64,000 nucleotides of DNA from NCBI RefSeq assembly GCF_021458635.1, contig NZ_JAIRDQ010000003.1, positions 248,001-312,000 on the forward strand, in the 5' to 3' direction. Shown here piece after piece: positions 42,942 to 53,063 of the stretch. Position 1 is the first letter of the stretch. Each line of letters begins with the position of its first letter. The DNA comes from Bradyrhizobium monzae (GTDB lineage: Bacteria; Pseudomonadota; Alphaproteobacteria; Rhizobiales; Xanthobacteraceae). The position numbers were made by a program, and so were the translations under genes. Under the pieces are notes generated by a model, which was not told the DNA's origin, did not search any database, and was given only the letters and a program-made list of their open reading frames with translations.

Positions 42942-42997
42942 GCGGGAAGCAAGGCGATCCAGACAACGCCGCCGCAAGGCTGGATCGCCCGCCCTTC
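42942..42997. repeat. long inverted repeat after the methyltransferase gene
   Basis: GGCGATCCAG (42953-42962) pairs perfectly with CTGGATCGCC (42980-42989). Outer arms GGCGGGAAG and CGCCCTTCC (about 42941-42949 and 42989-42997) extend the stem. There is no T-run. It may stop or stabilise the mRNA end of the methyltransferase gene. Confidence 0.6.
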
Positions 42998-43007
42998 CTT
43001 CCACTCC

Positions 43008-43241
43008 TCAATCGACTCGAATCCGACGCGACCGTTCGCGCCTCAAAGCTGCAGCATTTGGAGCTGCGGCAGCGTTGAATGCGGTCGAGCAATCGTCATC
43101 GTTCTCACCGTCGAGCAGCGGAGCACCACAGTGCCGGCACATGCGTGCCGACAACGACGGCGCCTTGCCGCTCGCCACGGCCTGACGATAGCTCGTCAGG
43201 TCGATGACGTTGCGGGGCGTCGTTATGTGTTTTTCAACCAT
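43008..43241 (-). CDS. small zinc-ribbon-like protein, function unknown
   Basis: 77 residues. RMCRHCGAPLLDGENDDDC contains CxxC and a third cysteine, a likely metal site. The N-terminus is polar and the C-terminus Ala/Arg-rich. There are no membrane segments. The family resembles short conserved hypotheticals of this group; the function is unknown. It is a stand-alone gene between the inverted repeat and the corA end. Confidence 0.6.
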   Translation of the reverse strand: MVEKHITTPRNVIDLTSYRQAVASGKAPSLSARMCRHCGAPLLDGENDDDCSTAFNAAAAPNAAALRRERSRRIRVD

Positions 43242-43446
43242 GGCTGTTCCTCGCGGCTAACCCGTTGCTTATCGCAGACAAGTTTCGCGCAAACGTTCAG
43301 CCCACTACTCAAATTTTACCGGAGGAATTGGGGCACAGCACACGCATCACCGCGTAGCCGCAATGACGCTCTATTCTGCGACACCATCAGCCCTGTCTGT
43401 GCGACCGGCGTAAGGTCTCGGTCACTATTTTCCGAGCACGCAGAAA

Positions 43447-44424
43447 TCACAGCCACTTCTTCCACTTGAAGATCCAGTACGGGACGATCGCCGCGATCAG
43501 CATCAACACCAGCGCAAACGGATAGCCGTGGGTCCATTCGAGTTCCGGCATCGACTTGAAGTTCATGCCGTAGATCGAGGCGATCAGCGTCGGCGGCATC
43601 AGGACAACAGCCATGACCGAAAACAGCTTGATGATGTTGTTCTGCTCCAGATTGACGACACCGAGCATGGCGTCGAGCACGAAGGTGATCTTGCTGGAGA
43701 GATAGGAGGCGTGGTCGGTCAGCGAGACGACGTCGCGCTGCATGGTCTTGAGCTGCTCGCGCATGTCCTTCGACCATTTCACACCCTCCACCACCGCCGA
43801 AAGGAAGGCGACGACGCGGCCGATCGACACCAGGCTCTCGCGAACCTTGGAGGTCAAATCGCCCTTGCGGCCGATCGAGATCAGGATCTGCGAATATTGC
43901 TTGGCGTGGCCGTGGCGCTCGCTCTCGGGCTCGAAGATGTCGTGCGAGACCTGATCGATCTCGGCGCCGCAGCGTTCCAGAATGTCGGCGCAGCGGTCGA
44001 TCACGGCGTCAAGCAGCTCCATCAGCACCATCTCGCCGGTGATCCCTGGGGTGCAGCTCCGCGCGAGCTTGGCCTCGACCAGGGCGAACGGCTTGGGCTG
44101 GTCGTAGCGCACCGTGACCAAGCGATGGTCGCCGAGGATGAAGGTCACCGCCGTGGTCCGGGGCATGTCGGTGTCGGAATGGCACATCAGCGTCGCGGTC
44201 ATGTAGCGCGCGCTGTTCTCGATATAGAGGCGGCTGGAGATCTCGATCTCCTGCATGTCCTCCCGGGTCGGGATCGCGATCCCCAAGAGCCTTTCCACGG
44301 CCTTGTCCTCGGCCGCGGTCGGGTTGACCAAATCAACCCACACCGCATGTTCCGGGGCAGCGGCTAGATCGTCGACAACGGCCTTCTTCAGGGTGGAGTC
44401 GGTGGGAACGAACACAGAAAACAT
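43447..44424 (-). CDS. corA: CorA-type magnesium/cobalt transporter
   Basis: 325 residues from the ATG at 44424, preceded by CTGGAG; a TTG two codons earlier is the alternative. The soluble N-terminal funnel covers about 260 residues. The two membrane helices follow, with the selectivity motif YGMNFKSMPE (GMN) between them and WIFKWKKWL at the end. It moves Mg2+ (or Co2+/Ni2+) down its gradient. Regulation is not visible. Confidence 0.92.
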   Translation of the reverse strand: MFSVFVPTDSTLKKAVVDDLAAAPEHAVWVDLVNPTAAEDKAVERLLGIAIPTREDMQEIEISSRLYIENSARYMTATLMCHSDTDMPRTTAVTFILGDHRLVTVRYDQPKPFALVEAKLARSCTPGITGEMVLMELLDAVIDRCADILERCGAEIDQVSHDIFEPESERHGHAKQYSQILISIGRKGDLTSKVRESLVSIGRVVAFLSAVVEGVKWSKDMREQLKTMQRDVVSLTDHASYLSSKITFVLDAMLGVVNLEQNNIIKLFSVMAVVLMPPTLIASIYGMNFKSMPELEWTHGYPFALVLMLIAAIVPYWIFKWKKWL

Positions 44425-44763
44425 GAACAACTCCAGGAGGGGGCCTGCGACAGAATGACAGGCCCATAGCGCGATTCTGACAAGTTCATGATGACAAGCA
44501 CATTAACGGAGCGTTTGCATTTGTGGCGACGGCATGGCTCAACTGTGGCACGGAATCGACAGTGCGGAATTCACAGCCCAAAATCCACCCCAAGACTGCA
44601 AAAATTGCGGCAGAAAAGCCACAGGTTAGGTCTCGCAGCGCGGGAGAAGCCCCGAAAAGCTGGAATTGTGGCAGATTTCAACGATAATAGGGGCCAAGGA
44701 GTCGTGGAATTGAGCCTGGCTCAAGCCCCGCGAAAGGTTGTTGTTTTCGATTGGAACCAAATC
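44425..44763. other. divergent intergenic region between corA and the transpeptidase
   Basis: 339 bases. It includes several TGTGGC words (about 44522, 44540 and 44675) and one inverted copy (near 44618), spaced irregularly. They may be regulator sites but fit no consensus I know. I see no small gene. The frame of the transpeptidase gene is open back to 44488 but the lipoprotein signal begins at 44764. Confidence 0.4.
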
Positions 44764-45447
44764 ATGTCGTTGCTGAAAGTTACGCTTGGTCTTTTGGCCG
44801 CCGGCTTCATGCTGTCGGGCTGCATGCAGTCCACGCACTTCGAGGCGACCAACACGCAGAATTTCAAGCCGAAGGACAAGGAACTGCTTGCCAAGATCCG
44901 GTATGAAAACACCCCGGTCGCTGAGCCCTTCCGCCGCGCAATCGTCGACTACCACCGCAAGGAATCGCCGGGCTCGATCGTGGTCGATTCCGACAACCAT
45001 TACCTCTACTACGTGATGGATGGCGGCAAGGCGATCCGCTACGGCATCACCGTCGGCGAAGAGGCCATGGCCTGGTCCGGCATCGCCAAGGTCGGCAGCA
45101 TGACGGAATGGCCGGCCTGGCACCCGACGCCCGGCGAAATCTCGCGCCTGGGCGTGCCGACCTTTGTCGCTCCCGGTCCCGACAATCCGATGGGCTCGCG
45201 CGCGCTGTACCTCTATTCTGGCGGCAAGGACACGCTGTTCCGCATCCACGGTACCAACCAGCCTGAATATATCGGCGCCTCGATCTCCTCGGGCTGCATC
45301 CGCCTGACCAACGAGGATGCGATCGATCTTTACGGCCGCGTCAAGCTCGGCACCATCGTCGTGGTGCTCGAGCCGAAGCATGGCGACTCGCCGTACAACT
45401 CGCGGCTGGCGCTCCAGGGCGGCGGTGCTGGTACCAGTTCTTACTAA
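44764..45447 (+). CDS. L,D-transpeptidase lipoprotein (YkuD domain)
   Basis: 227 residues. A lipoprotein signal ends in LSGC (cysteine near residue 20). The catalytic domain holds FRIHGTNQP and the nucleophile motif SSGCIRLTNEDAIDLY, diagnostic of YkuD transpeptidases that make 3-3 crosslinks in peptidoglycan or attach proteins to it. It acts in the periplasm. The transcript ends at a strong bidirectional terminator shared with the extensin-family gene. Confidence 0.93.
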   Translation: MSLLKVTLGLLAAGFMLSGCMQSTHFEATNTQNFKPKDKELLAKIRYENTPVAEPFRRAIVDYHRKESPGSIVVDSDNHYLYYVMDGGKAIRYGITVGEEAMAWSGIAKVGSMTEWPAWHPTPGEISRLGVPTFVAPGPDNPMGSRALYLYSGGKDTLFRIHGTNQPEYIGASISSGCIRLTNEDAIDLYGRVKLGTIVVVLEPKHGDSPYNSRLALQGGGAGTSSY

Positions 45448-45470
45448 GCAGGACTTGCTTCAAGCTTTTG

Positions 45471-45499
45471 AAAAGCGCCGGTCTCACCGGCGCTTTTTT
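45471..45499. terminator. bidirectional intrinsic terminator
   Basis: AAAAGCGCCGGT (45471-45482) pairs with ACCGGCGCTTTT (45486-45497), followed by a T-run on the + side and an A-run on the other. It ends both the transpeptidase and the convergent extensin-family transcript. The last codons and TGA of the latter lie inside the stem and loop. Confidence 0.9.
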
Positions 45500-46599
45500 G
45501 TTGCCGACCTGCTCTTGCCGGAGTCGGCTGCGGGCTTGTCCGCCGGCGCGGCTGGTTTCACGCTCTCCTGATCGTCAGCCCCATCCTTAGCCGCCCCGTC
45601 TTTGGCGCCCTCCGACTTGGCCGCCACCTCGCGGGGTGGTGCCTCCTCGGGGCGCTCGGCCGGTAGCAGGGGCGCGACCTGGGGCAAGGGGTCCCAGACG
45701 TTCCACTGGCAGATCCGGTAGTCGTTGCGCCGCTGCGCCAGATCAAGGTGGATGTGATCCTCGTGGTACCAGTCCGAGCCTGGACCGAGTACCGTTGAAA
45801 AGCGCGAGCAGACCGAATGCAGCACGCGCTCGCGCAGCTCGCGCGACAGGGTGCGGTCGGTCAGGCCGATCGACTGGCCGTTGGCAAGCTTGAGCGCGCG
45901 AACGTCGAGCGCGTTGGCCTTGCCGTGCTCGGACAGCATCGCGCCGACCACGCGGTTGCGGCCGCGGCACTCAAAACTGTCGAAATTGTCGAGGTCGGTG
46001 ATGGTGGAGCCGAGGCTCGCGGCCAGCGGCACCATATCGGTCCGAACCCAGTTGGCGATCGCTGACGCCATGGTGCAGCGGAGGATCGCCGCCGGCTTGA
46101 CGGCGACCTTGCGCTTGTCCGGCAGCACGATCGCTTCCAGCCGCACCAGATCCTCGCCTCCGCAGGCGCCGGGGCCATGGACATCGGGAATGGACGGCGC
46201 GACCGCGATCTCCTCGGTCAGCGCGATCCGGCAGGCCGAGAGCTGCTTCTCGGGCGGCGGCGCGGCCTCGGCCGGTTTGCTGGGTTTATCCGGGGAAGGC
46301 TTGTCGACCGAGGGCTTGCCGTCGGTCTCCGGCGCGGCCTCATCCGTTGCTTTGGGAGCTTCCTCGGGGCGTGGCTTTGGTAGCGGTATCTTGGACAAGA
46401 CCTTGGCGGAATGAGCGCTCCCGCGCGGCCGTGGTGTACCAAAGCCGAAAATATCGAGCGGCGCAGCATAGTTTCGCGCATTCACGGGCACAGACAGCAC
46501 AAGGGATAGCCCGATCGCAGCGGTAACCATTGCCGCGCGGGCGGACATATTGCCGCGACAAGACCATTTGCGGCGAAACTCCGGCAGGCTAAAACTCAT
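45484..46599 (-). CDS. extensin family protein
   Basis: 371 residues. A signal peptide is present (hydrophobic core in VTAAIGLSLVLSVPVNA); the start at 46599 is the longest choice, with an M at 46548 as alternative. A Pro/Lys/Glu-rich linker covers about residues 50-115. The extensin-like C-terminal domain contains CRGRNRVVGAMLSEHGKANALDVRALKLANG and YHEDHIHLDLAQRRNDYRICQW, a metallopeptidase-like site near D-Ala-D-Ala carboxypeptidases. It is probably periplasmic and acts on the wall, near the transpeptidase that faces it. Confidence 0.85.
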   Translation of the reverse strand: MSFSLPEFRRKWSCRGNMSARAAMVTAAIGLSLVLSVPVNARNYAAPLDIFGFGTPRPRGSAHSAKVLSKIPLPKPRPEEAPKATDEAAPETDGKPSVDKPSPDKPSKPAEAAPPPEKQLSACRIALTEEIAVAPSIPDVHGPGACGGEDLVRLEAIVLPDKRKVAVKPAAILRCTMASAIANWVRTDMVPLAASLGSTITDLDNFDSFECRGRNRVVGAMLSEHGKANALDVRALKLANGQSIGLTDRTLSRELRERVLHSVCSRFSTVLGPGSDWYHEDHIHLDLAQRRNDYRICQWNVWDPLPQVAPLLPAERPEEAPPREVAAKSEGAKDGAAKDGADDQESVKPAAPADKPAADSGKSRSATKKRR

Positions 46600-46664
46600 G
46601 ACAATTCTTTGGCCCTGCGCTGAGAGCGATAACGCGCCCAGCGACTTCTCGGAGGAACGTCTGA

Positions 46665-48293
46665 ATGCTCGGTTTGATGCAAGATTGGCCCCTGCTCTGC
46701 CACCGGATCATCGAACACGCCGCCAAGATTCATGGCAAGCAGGAGGTCGTGACGCGATCGGTCGAGGGACCGATCCATCGCACCACCTACTCCGAAATCC
46801 ACCAGCGCGCGCTCAAGGTCTCGCAGATGCTGGAGCGCGACGGCATCAAGCTCGGCGACCGCGTCGCCACGATTGCCTGGAACACCTGGCGCCATCTCGA
46901 GGTCTGGTACGGCATCATGGGCATCGGCGCCATCTGCCATACCGTCAATCCCCGGCTTTTCCCTGAGCAGATCGCCTGGATCATCAACCACGCACAAGAC
47001 CGCATCGTTATGGTCGATCTCACCTTCGTTCCGGTGCTGGAAAAGCTCGCCGACAAGCTGCCGAGCGTTGAACGGTACGTCATCCTCACCGACAAGGCGC
47101 ATATGCCCGATACCACGTTGAAGAATGTCGTGGCCTACGAGGACTGGATCGCCGAGGCCGACGGCAAATTCAAATGGAAGGACTTTGACGAGAACACGGC
47201 GGCCGCGATGTGCTACACCTCCGGCACGACGGGCGACCCGAAGGGCGTGCTGTATTCGCATCGCTCCAACGTGCTGCACGCGCTGATGGCCAACAATGTC
47301 GACGCGCTCGGCACCAGTGCCGCCGAGACGATGCTGCCGGTGGTTCCGCTGTTTCATGCCAACAGCTGGGGTATCGCCTTCTCGGCACCCTCGCAGGGCA
47401 CCAAGCTGGTGATGCCCGGGCCCAAGCTCGACGGCGCCTCGGTCTACGAGCTGCTCTCCACCGAGAAGGTGACGCACACCGCCGGCGTGCCGACGGTGTG
47501 GCTGATGCTGCTCCAGCACATGACCGCCAACAATCTGAAGCTGCCGGACCTGAAGATGGTGATCTGCGGCGGCTCGGCGATGCCCCGCTCGATGATCAAG
47601 GCCTTCCTCGACATGGGCTCGAACGTCCGCCACGCCTGGGGCATGACCGAGATGAGCCCGATCGGCAGCGTCTCGGCGCTGAAGCCGCCGTTCCAGACCG
47701 CGACTGGCGATGCGCGGCTCGACGTGCTGCAGATGCAGGGCTATGCGCCCTTCGCGGTCGAAATGAAGATCACCGACGATGCCGGCAAGGAGCTGCCCTG
47801 GGACGGCAAGACCTTTGGCCGTCTCAAAGTCTCCGGCCCCGCGGTGGCCAAGGCCTATTTCCGTCTCGATGGCAACATCCTCGACGAGGACGGCTTCTTC
47901 GATACCGGCGACGTCGCGACCATCGACGAGGACGGCTATATGCACATCACCGACCGCTCCAAGGACGTGATCAAGTCGGGCGGCGAGTGGATCTCCTCGA
48001 TCGACCTCGAAAACCTCGCAGTCGGCCACCCGGCCGTGGCGGAGGCCGCCGTGATCGGCGTCTTCCACCCCAAGTGGGACGAGCGGCCGCTGCTGATCGT
48101 GCAGCTCAAGCAGGGCCAGCAGGCCACGCGCGACGACATCCTGAAATACATGGACGGCAAGATCGCCAAATGGTGGATGCCCGACGACGTTGCCTTCGTC
48201 GACGGCATCCCGCATACCGCGACCGGCAAGATCCTGAAGACCGCGCTGCGCGACCAGTTCAAGGACTATCGCTTCCCGAACGCGGCAGCGTAA
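46665..48293 (+). CDS. acyl-CoA synthetase (AMP-forming)
   Basis: 542 residues. ANL-superfamily motifs are CYTSGTTGDPKGVLYSHRS (P-loop), HAWGMTEMSPIGS, DEDGYMHITDRSKDVIKSGGEWIS and the C-terminal catalytic lysine in TGKILKTALRDQF. It activates a medium- or long-chain fatty acid (or related acid) to the CoA ester with ATP. GGAGG lies before the ATG. The chain-length preference is unknown. It likely feeds beta-oxidation. Confidence 0.93.
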   Translation: MLGLMQDWPLLCHRIIEHAAKIHGKQEVVTRSVEGPIHRTTYSEIHQRALKVSQMLERDGIKLGDRVATIAWNTWRHLEVWYGIMGIGAICHTVNPRLFPEQIAWIINHAQDRIVMVDLTFVPVLEKLADKLPSVERYVILTDKAHMPDTTLKNVVAYEDWIAEADGKFKWKDFDENTAAAMCYTSGTTGDPKGVLYSHRSNVLHALMANNVDALGTSAAETMLPVVPLFHANSWGIAFSAPSQGTKLVMPGPKLDGASVYELLSTEKVTHTAGVPTVWLMLLQHMTANNLKLPDLKMVICGGSAMPRSMIKAFLDMGSNVRHAWGMTEMSPIGSVSALKPPFQTATGDARLDVLQMQGYAPFAVEMKITDDAGKELPWDGKTFGRLKVSGPAVAKAYFRLDGNILDEDGFFDTGDVATIDEDGYMHITDRSKDVIKSGGEWISSIDLENLAVGHPAVAEAAVIGVFHPKWDERPLLIVQLKQGQQATRDDILKYMDGKIAKWWMPDDVAFVDGIPHTATGKILKTALRDQFKDYRFPNAAA

Positions 48294-48316
48294 GCGCTGC
48301 ACTCAATGGCATCGGC

Positions 48317-48347
48317 AATGCGGCCCCTGGAGGGCCGCATTGTTTTT
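48317..48347 (+). terminator. intrinsic terminator after the acyl-CoA synthetase gene
   Basis: AATGCGGCCC (48317-48326) pairs with GGGCCGCATT (48332-48341) around a five-base loop and is followed by TGTTTTT. It lies 24 bases after the stop and just before the end of the convergent membrane-protein gene. Confidence 0.9.
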
Positions 48348-48354
48348 GGGCCGC

Positions 48355-49563
48355 TCACAATTGCGAACAGCGAAAGCCAACCTCCGGGCGGCTGAAGAAC
48401 AGACGCTGCTCCTTCACCACGAGCACGAGCTGATTGCGATCGCGCAAGGCATCGCACAGATCTCCGGCAATGGTCTTGAAGACGCGCGTTTCGGCATAGG
48501 GCGTCACATTGAGATCCTCGATCGCCCAGCGCTGGAGATTGAGCACGTTGGTATTCTCCGAGGTGTGGACCAGATAAGGGCGAACGTTGCCGGGCGTGGA
48601 GGCCGCGCCGAGATCGCTGAGATAAATCTGCGCCTCGGTGAGATTGCCGGAATAGAGCGCCGAGGACAGGTAGGAATCCCAGAGATTGAAGAAGCTCAGC
48701 GCCGGCAGCACCACGAACAGCGCCACCGCCGCGCCATGGCGAAGGTCGCGCACATTCCAGACGATGTCGCGCCAGGTGAAGTCACCGGGGCTTGAAAACA
48801 GCAGCACGTCGAACACCGCCATCGCCGCGGTCCATGGCCAGACGACGTCGTTCCAGTTCAACCCCAGAGGGCCGAACATCGCCAGAATGAAGACGTGCAT
48901 CCCAACCGCGGCGGCGAGCGAGGCGCGACGGAAGCGCCGGGTCAGCAGACCGACGCCGAACGCCACCTGAACGAAGGGGACCAAAAAGCCGAAGGCGTCG
49001 AGAGGCGTGGTCATTGACGGAAGCAAGCTGGTGATCGGCGTGATGATCCAGGAAAATTCATTCTCCATGAAGTTGAGGTTGATCTTCTGGAGCCCGGAGA
49101 AAACGTAGGTGAAGACGATAACCAGGCGAGCCAGGTTCAGCCTCTGGAGATCGTCGACCGGCGCCGCGCAGCCTCCGCCCGCGAGCCCTGCGACCGCGAG
49201 CAGGAAGCTGTATTGAAACACCCAGGGCTGCCACCGCGTCTGGTCGGCAAGGCAGAATGCGACAATGACGGTGAGAAAGCCTGCGATCGGCCAGCGAGCG
49301 CGAGGAACGGTCACGGCAAGCGCCGCCAGCACGAAAAGCGCGCCATAGAGTGCTGCCGCCACGGCGCCCTCGATCGGCGGCAGCAGCGACCAGACCGGCA
49401 CCTGTGGATAAGACCGTGGCCCTATCCATAGCCCCGGGGACATCGCCAATCCGGTGCAAAATGCGACAAGGATGGTCAGCCGCAACAGAAACAGGCGCCG
49501 TGGCAGTGCCGCGCCCCGGTCCTCCGCGTTGCCCTGCTTCGCCATGTGCCCTTGCTTCCCCAT
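48355..49563 (-). CDS. multi-pass membrane protein (HTTM-like)
   Basis: 402 residues with about eight hydrophobic segments. RLVIVFTYVFSGLQKINLNFM recalls the HTTM (horizontally transferred transmembrane) or DoxX-like pattern with a conserved Lys. A soluble tail of about 100 residues at the C-terminus ends in CSQL. HTTM proteins relate to vitamin-K-dependent carboxylases, but the catalytic part is not seen here. Function unknown; the membrane protein call is firm and the family call tentative. Confidence 0.72.
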   Translation of the reverse strand: MGKQGHMAKQGNAEDRGAALPRRLFLLRLTILVAFCTGLAMSPGLWIGPRSYPQVPVWSLLPPIEGAVAAALYGALFVLAALAVTVPRARWPIAGFLTVIVAFCLADQTRWQPWVFQYSFLLAVAGLAGGGCAAPVDDLQRLNLARLVIVFTYVFSGLQKINLNFMENEFSWIITPITSLLPSMTTPLDAFGFLVPFVQVAFGVGLLTRRFRRASLAAAVGMHVFILAMFGPLGLNWNDVVWPWTAAMAVFDVLLFSSPGDFTWRDIVWNVRDLRHGAAVALFVVLPALSFFNLWDSYLSSALYSGNLTEAQIYLSDLGAASTPGNVRPYLVHTSENTNVLNLQRWAIEDLNVTPYAETRVFKTIAGDLCDALRDRNQLVLVVKEQRLFFSRPEVGFRCSQL

Positions 49564-49755
49564 GGCTCCTCCCGCGAACCGCCATACACACTATGTGGCT
49601 CGCCGCGGGCCATTGGTTCGACCGCGACTGCCCCGGACTCTCACCCGTTCAGAACGGGGATAAACCGCTTCACAGCCCTGCCGGAAATGCGCTAGGTCAG
49701 CTTGCTCCCGTCGCCCGTGCCCTCGCCCGGCGACTCACATCGGTGATGGAACAGC

Positions 49756-50610
49756 ATGGCCCGCAGGTTTTCCGCTCCCTATCAGTCGGAGCCCGTGTCC
49801 AGCCTCGCGAACTGGGCGCGTAATCTGGCTGTGTTCGCGGTGGTGGCGGTGGTGGTATCGATCATCATCGTCCGTTTCGACTTCCTGGAGATGAAGCCTG
49901 CGCTGGCCACCTTCTTCGGCGGGCTCGCGATCTCAGCGCTTTCCATTCTGTTCGGCCTCGCCGGCTTTGCCGCGATCTGGCAGAACGGCTCGCGTGGCAT
50001 GGCACGCATCCTGCTCGCCTTCCTGATTAGCGGGCTGATCCTCGCCTATCCCGCTTATCAAGCCCTGCTATACCGCAAGCTGCCGCCGATCCACGACATC
50101 ACCACCGACCCGATCGACCCGCCGCGCTTCGACGCGCTGTCGCGTCTGCGCACCGGCGATGGCACCAACACCGCCGTTTATGCCGGTCTCTATTCGGCGG
50201 AGCAGCAGCGCCAGTTCTATCCCGACATCGAGCCGATCGAGCTCGAGATCCCCGTTGACCGCGCCTATGCGATCGCGCGCCAGCTCGTCATCAAGCGCAA
50301 ATGGACCGTCATCGACGAACGCGAGCCGCAGCCACCGCGCCGCATGGGCCGCATCGAGGCGGTGGCACGCACGCCGATCATGGGCTTTCGCGAGGACATC
50401 TCGATCAGGGTCGTGCCTGACGGCGACGATTCCCGCGTCGATATCCGCTCCGCCTCGCGCTATTTCGAGAGCGATCTCGGCAGCAACGCCGCGCGCGTGA
50501 CGAAATTCATCGACGACCTCAACACCGCAGCCGACGCCGACGCGCTGAAGCCGGTGAAGAAGACCCCGGTGGCGCCGCCGAAGGCGCCGGCGAAGACGGT
50601 GAAAAAGTGA
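49756..50610 (+). CDS. DUF1499 membrane protein
   Basis: 284 residues. Three hydrophobic segments cover about residues 22-105. The DUF1499 part follows with FYPDIEPIELEIPVDRAYAIARQLV and RIEAVARTPIMGFREDISIRVVPDG, then a Lys/Pro-rich tail (TPVAPPKAPAKTVKK). The function is unknown. It probably has its soluble domain outside the cytoplasm. The gene is preceded by a divergent gap and followed closely by the convergent MBL hydrolase. Confidence 0.82.
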   Translation: MARRFSAPYQSEPVSSLANWARNLAVFAVVAVVVSIIIVRFDFLEMKPALATFFGGLAISALSILFGLAGFAAIWQNGSRGMARILLAFLISGLILAYPAYQALLYRKLPPIHDITTDPIDPPRFDALSRLRTGDGTNTAVYAGLYSAEQQRQFYPDIEPIELEIPVDRAYAIARQLVIKRKWTVIDEREPQPPRRMGRIEAVARTPIMGFREDISIRVVPDGDDSRVDIRSASRYFESDLGSNAARVTKFIDDLNTAADADALKPVKKTPVAPPKAPAKTVKK

Positions 50611-50617
50611 CGGGCTG

Positions 50618-51541
50618 CTAGGCGTTCGCCATTCGATACGTCCCGCCGATCACGGGATCGCCATCCGTCGCGACGACGCCGCGTGCGACGAGGTCCTCCA
50701 GATGCGCCAGCACGGAATAGCCGGCGGCCGTCGTCAGCCTGGGATCGATGCCGATATAGATTGCGCGCACCATGGTCGGGATATCCGTCTCGCCTTTGGC
50801 GAGGCGGTGCAGGATCGAGGCCTCGCGTGCCTTGCGGTGGCGGATCAGGAAACGCACGAAGCGCTGGCCCTCCAGGATCTCCGGACCATGGCCGGAGAAA
50901 TACAGATCCTCGCCGCGCGCAGCGAGCCGGTCGAGCGATTCCATGTAGTCGATCATCGAGCCGTCGGGCGGCGCCACGATCGAGGTCGACCAGCCCATGA
51001 CGTGATCGCCGACAAAGTTGAATTTTCGTTCGGGCCAGGCGAAGGCGAGATGGTTGGCGGTGTGACCGGGCGTCGCCACGGCCTCCAGCCGCCAGCCGGG
51101 GCCTTCGATGACGTCACCATGAGCGATCCTGATATCGGGGACGAAGTCGCGATCGGAGCCGGATTCCGGATTGTGCTTCTCGCTCTCGAAGCGCGGCCGC
51201 GACGCGCGGTGGGGGCCTTCGGCATAAACCGGCGCGCCGGTCGCCTGCTTGATGCGCGGTGTGTTCGGCGAGTGGTCGCGGTGAGTATGGGTGACGAAGA
51301 TATGGCTCACCGTCTCGCCGCGCACGGCGTCGAGCAGCGCGGCCGCATGAGCCTCATCGTCCGGACCGGGATCGATGATCGCGACGTTGCCGGTGCCCAC
51401 GATGTAGCTGACGGTACCGGTGAAGGTGAACGGACTCGGATTGTTACAGAGCACCCGCCGCACGCCGGGGCGGACTTCCTCGACGACACCGGCTTTAAGC
51501 GGAAAGTTGCGGTTGAACGGGACGTCGTCGTTGTCGGACAT
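50618..51541 (-). CDS. MBL-fold metallo-hydrolase (LACTB2-like)
   Basis: 307 residues from the M at 51541. The frame is open to 51592 but that extension is translated from a palindromic repeat and is not part of the protein. The metal-binding motif is FVTHTHRDHSPN; further ligands lie in ATPGHTANHLAF and FVGDHVMGW, and FSGHGPEI gives the last histidine. It hydrolyses an ester, thioester or nucleic-acid substrate; the real one is unknown. Confidence 0.88.
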   Translation of the reverse strand: MSDNDDVPFNRNFPLKAGVVEEVRPGVRRVLCNNPSPFTFTGTVSYIVGTGNVAIIDPGPDDEAHAAALLDAVRGETVSHIFVTHTHRDHSPNTPRIKQATGAPVYAEGPHRASRPRFESEKHNPESGSDRDFVPDIRIAHGDVIEGPGWRLEAVATPGHTANHLAFAWPERKFNFVGDHVMGWSTSIVAPPDGSMIDYMESLDRLAARGEDLYFSGHGPEILEGQRFVRFLIRHRKAREASILHRLAKGETDIPTMVRAIYIGIDPRLTTAAGYSVLAHLEDLVARGVVATDGDPVIGGTYRMANA

Positions 51542-51565
51542 GGCTTGCTCATACCTTGCTGACTT

Positions 51566-51648
51566 CGTCATGCCCGGCCTTGTGCCGGGCATCCACGCTC
51601 TTCGCGTAGTCTAAGACGTGGATGGCCGGGACAAGCCCGGCCATGACG
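51566..51648. repeat. intergenic palindromic repeat (CGTCATGCCCGGC class)
   Basis: CGTCATGCCCGGCC at the left mirrors GGCCGGGACAAGCCCGGCCATGACG at the right, with ATCCACG/CGTGGAT inside. It belongs to the same family as 35647-35736 and 60616-60701. It lies just upstream of the MBL hydrolase start, so its transcript forms part of that gene's leader. Confidence 0.85.
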
Positions 51649-51686
51649 CAATTGGAGAGTTCAGTCGCATCCTCGGGCGGTTTTGC

Positions 51687-52901
<1,215 letters not shown>

Positions 52902-52998
52902 GAAACGTCCTTTCGGTCTGGTTCCGTCTAGAAATTGCCCGACAAATTAATGCGCCGCGGCAACAAGTGCAATTGCGTTGCAGAAGTACGGGTCTGCG

Positions 52999-53060
52999 TG
53001 AATCCCCGGGATGCGTGTCGCGCGCCCCGGGGGATGCGCTTTGCGCACCCCGGAATGACA
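52999..53060. repeat. GC-rich short repeat (CCCCGGGATGCG class)
   Basis: AATCCCCGGGATGCGTGTCGCG and CGCGCCCCGGGGGATGCGC followed by GCACCCCGGAATGACA give partly inverted copies. It lies between the dehydrogenase start and the ribB-like gene end. It resembles other dispersed elements of this genome type. Confidence 0.5.
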
Positions 53061-53063
53061 GCG

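Noticed and set aside
51542..51592. 17-residue N-terminal extension of the MBL hydrolase
   Set aside because: It is translated from one arm of a palindromic repeat; the family alignment begins at the later methionine.
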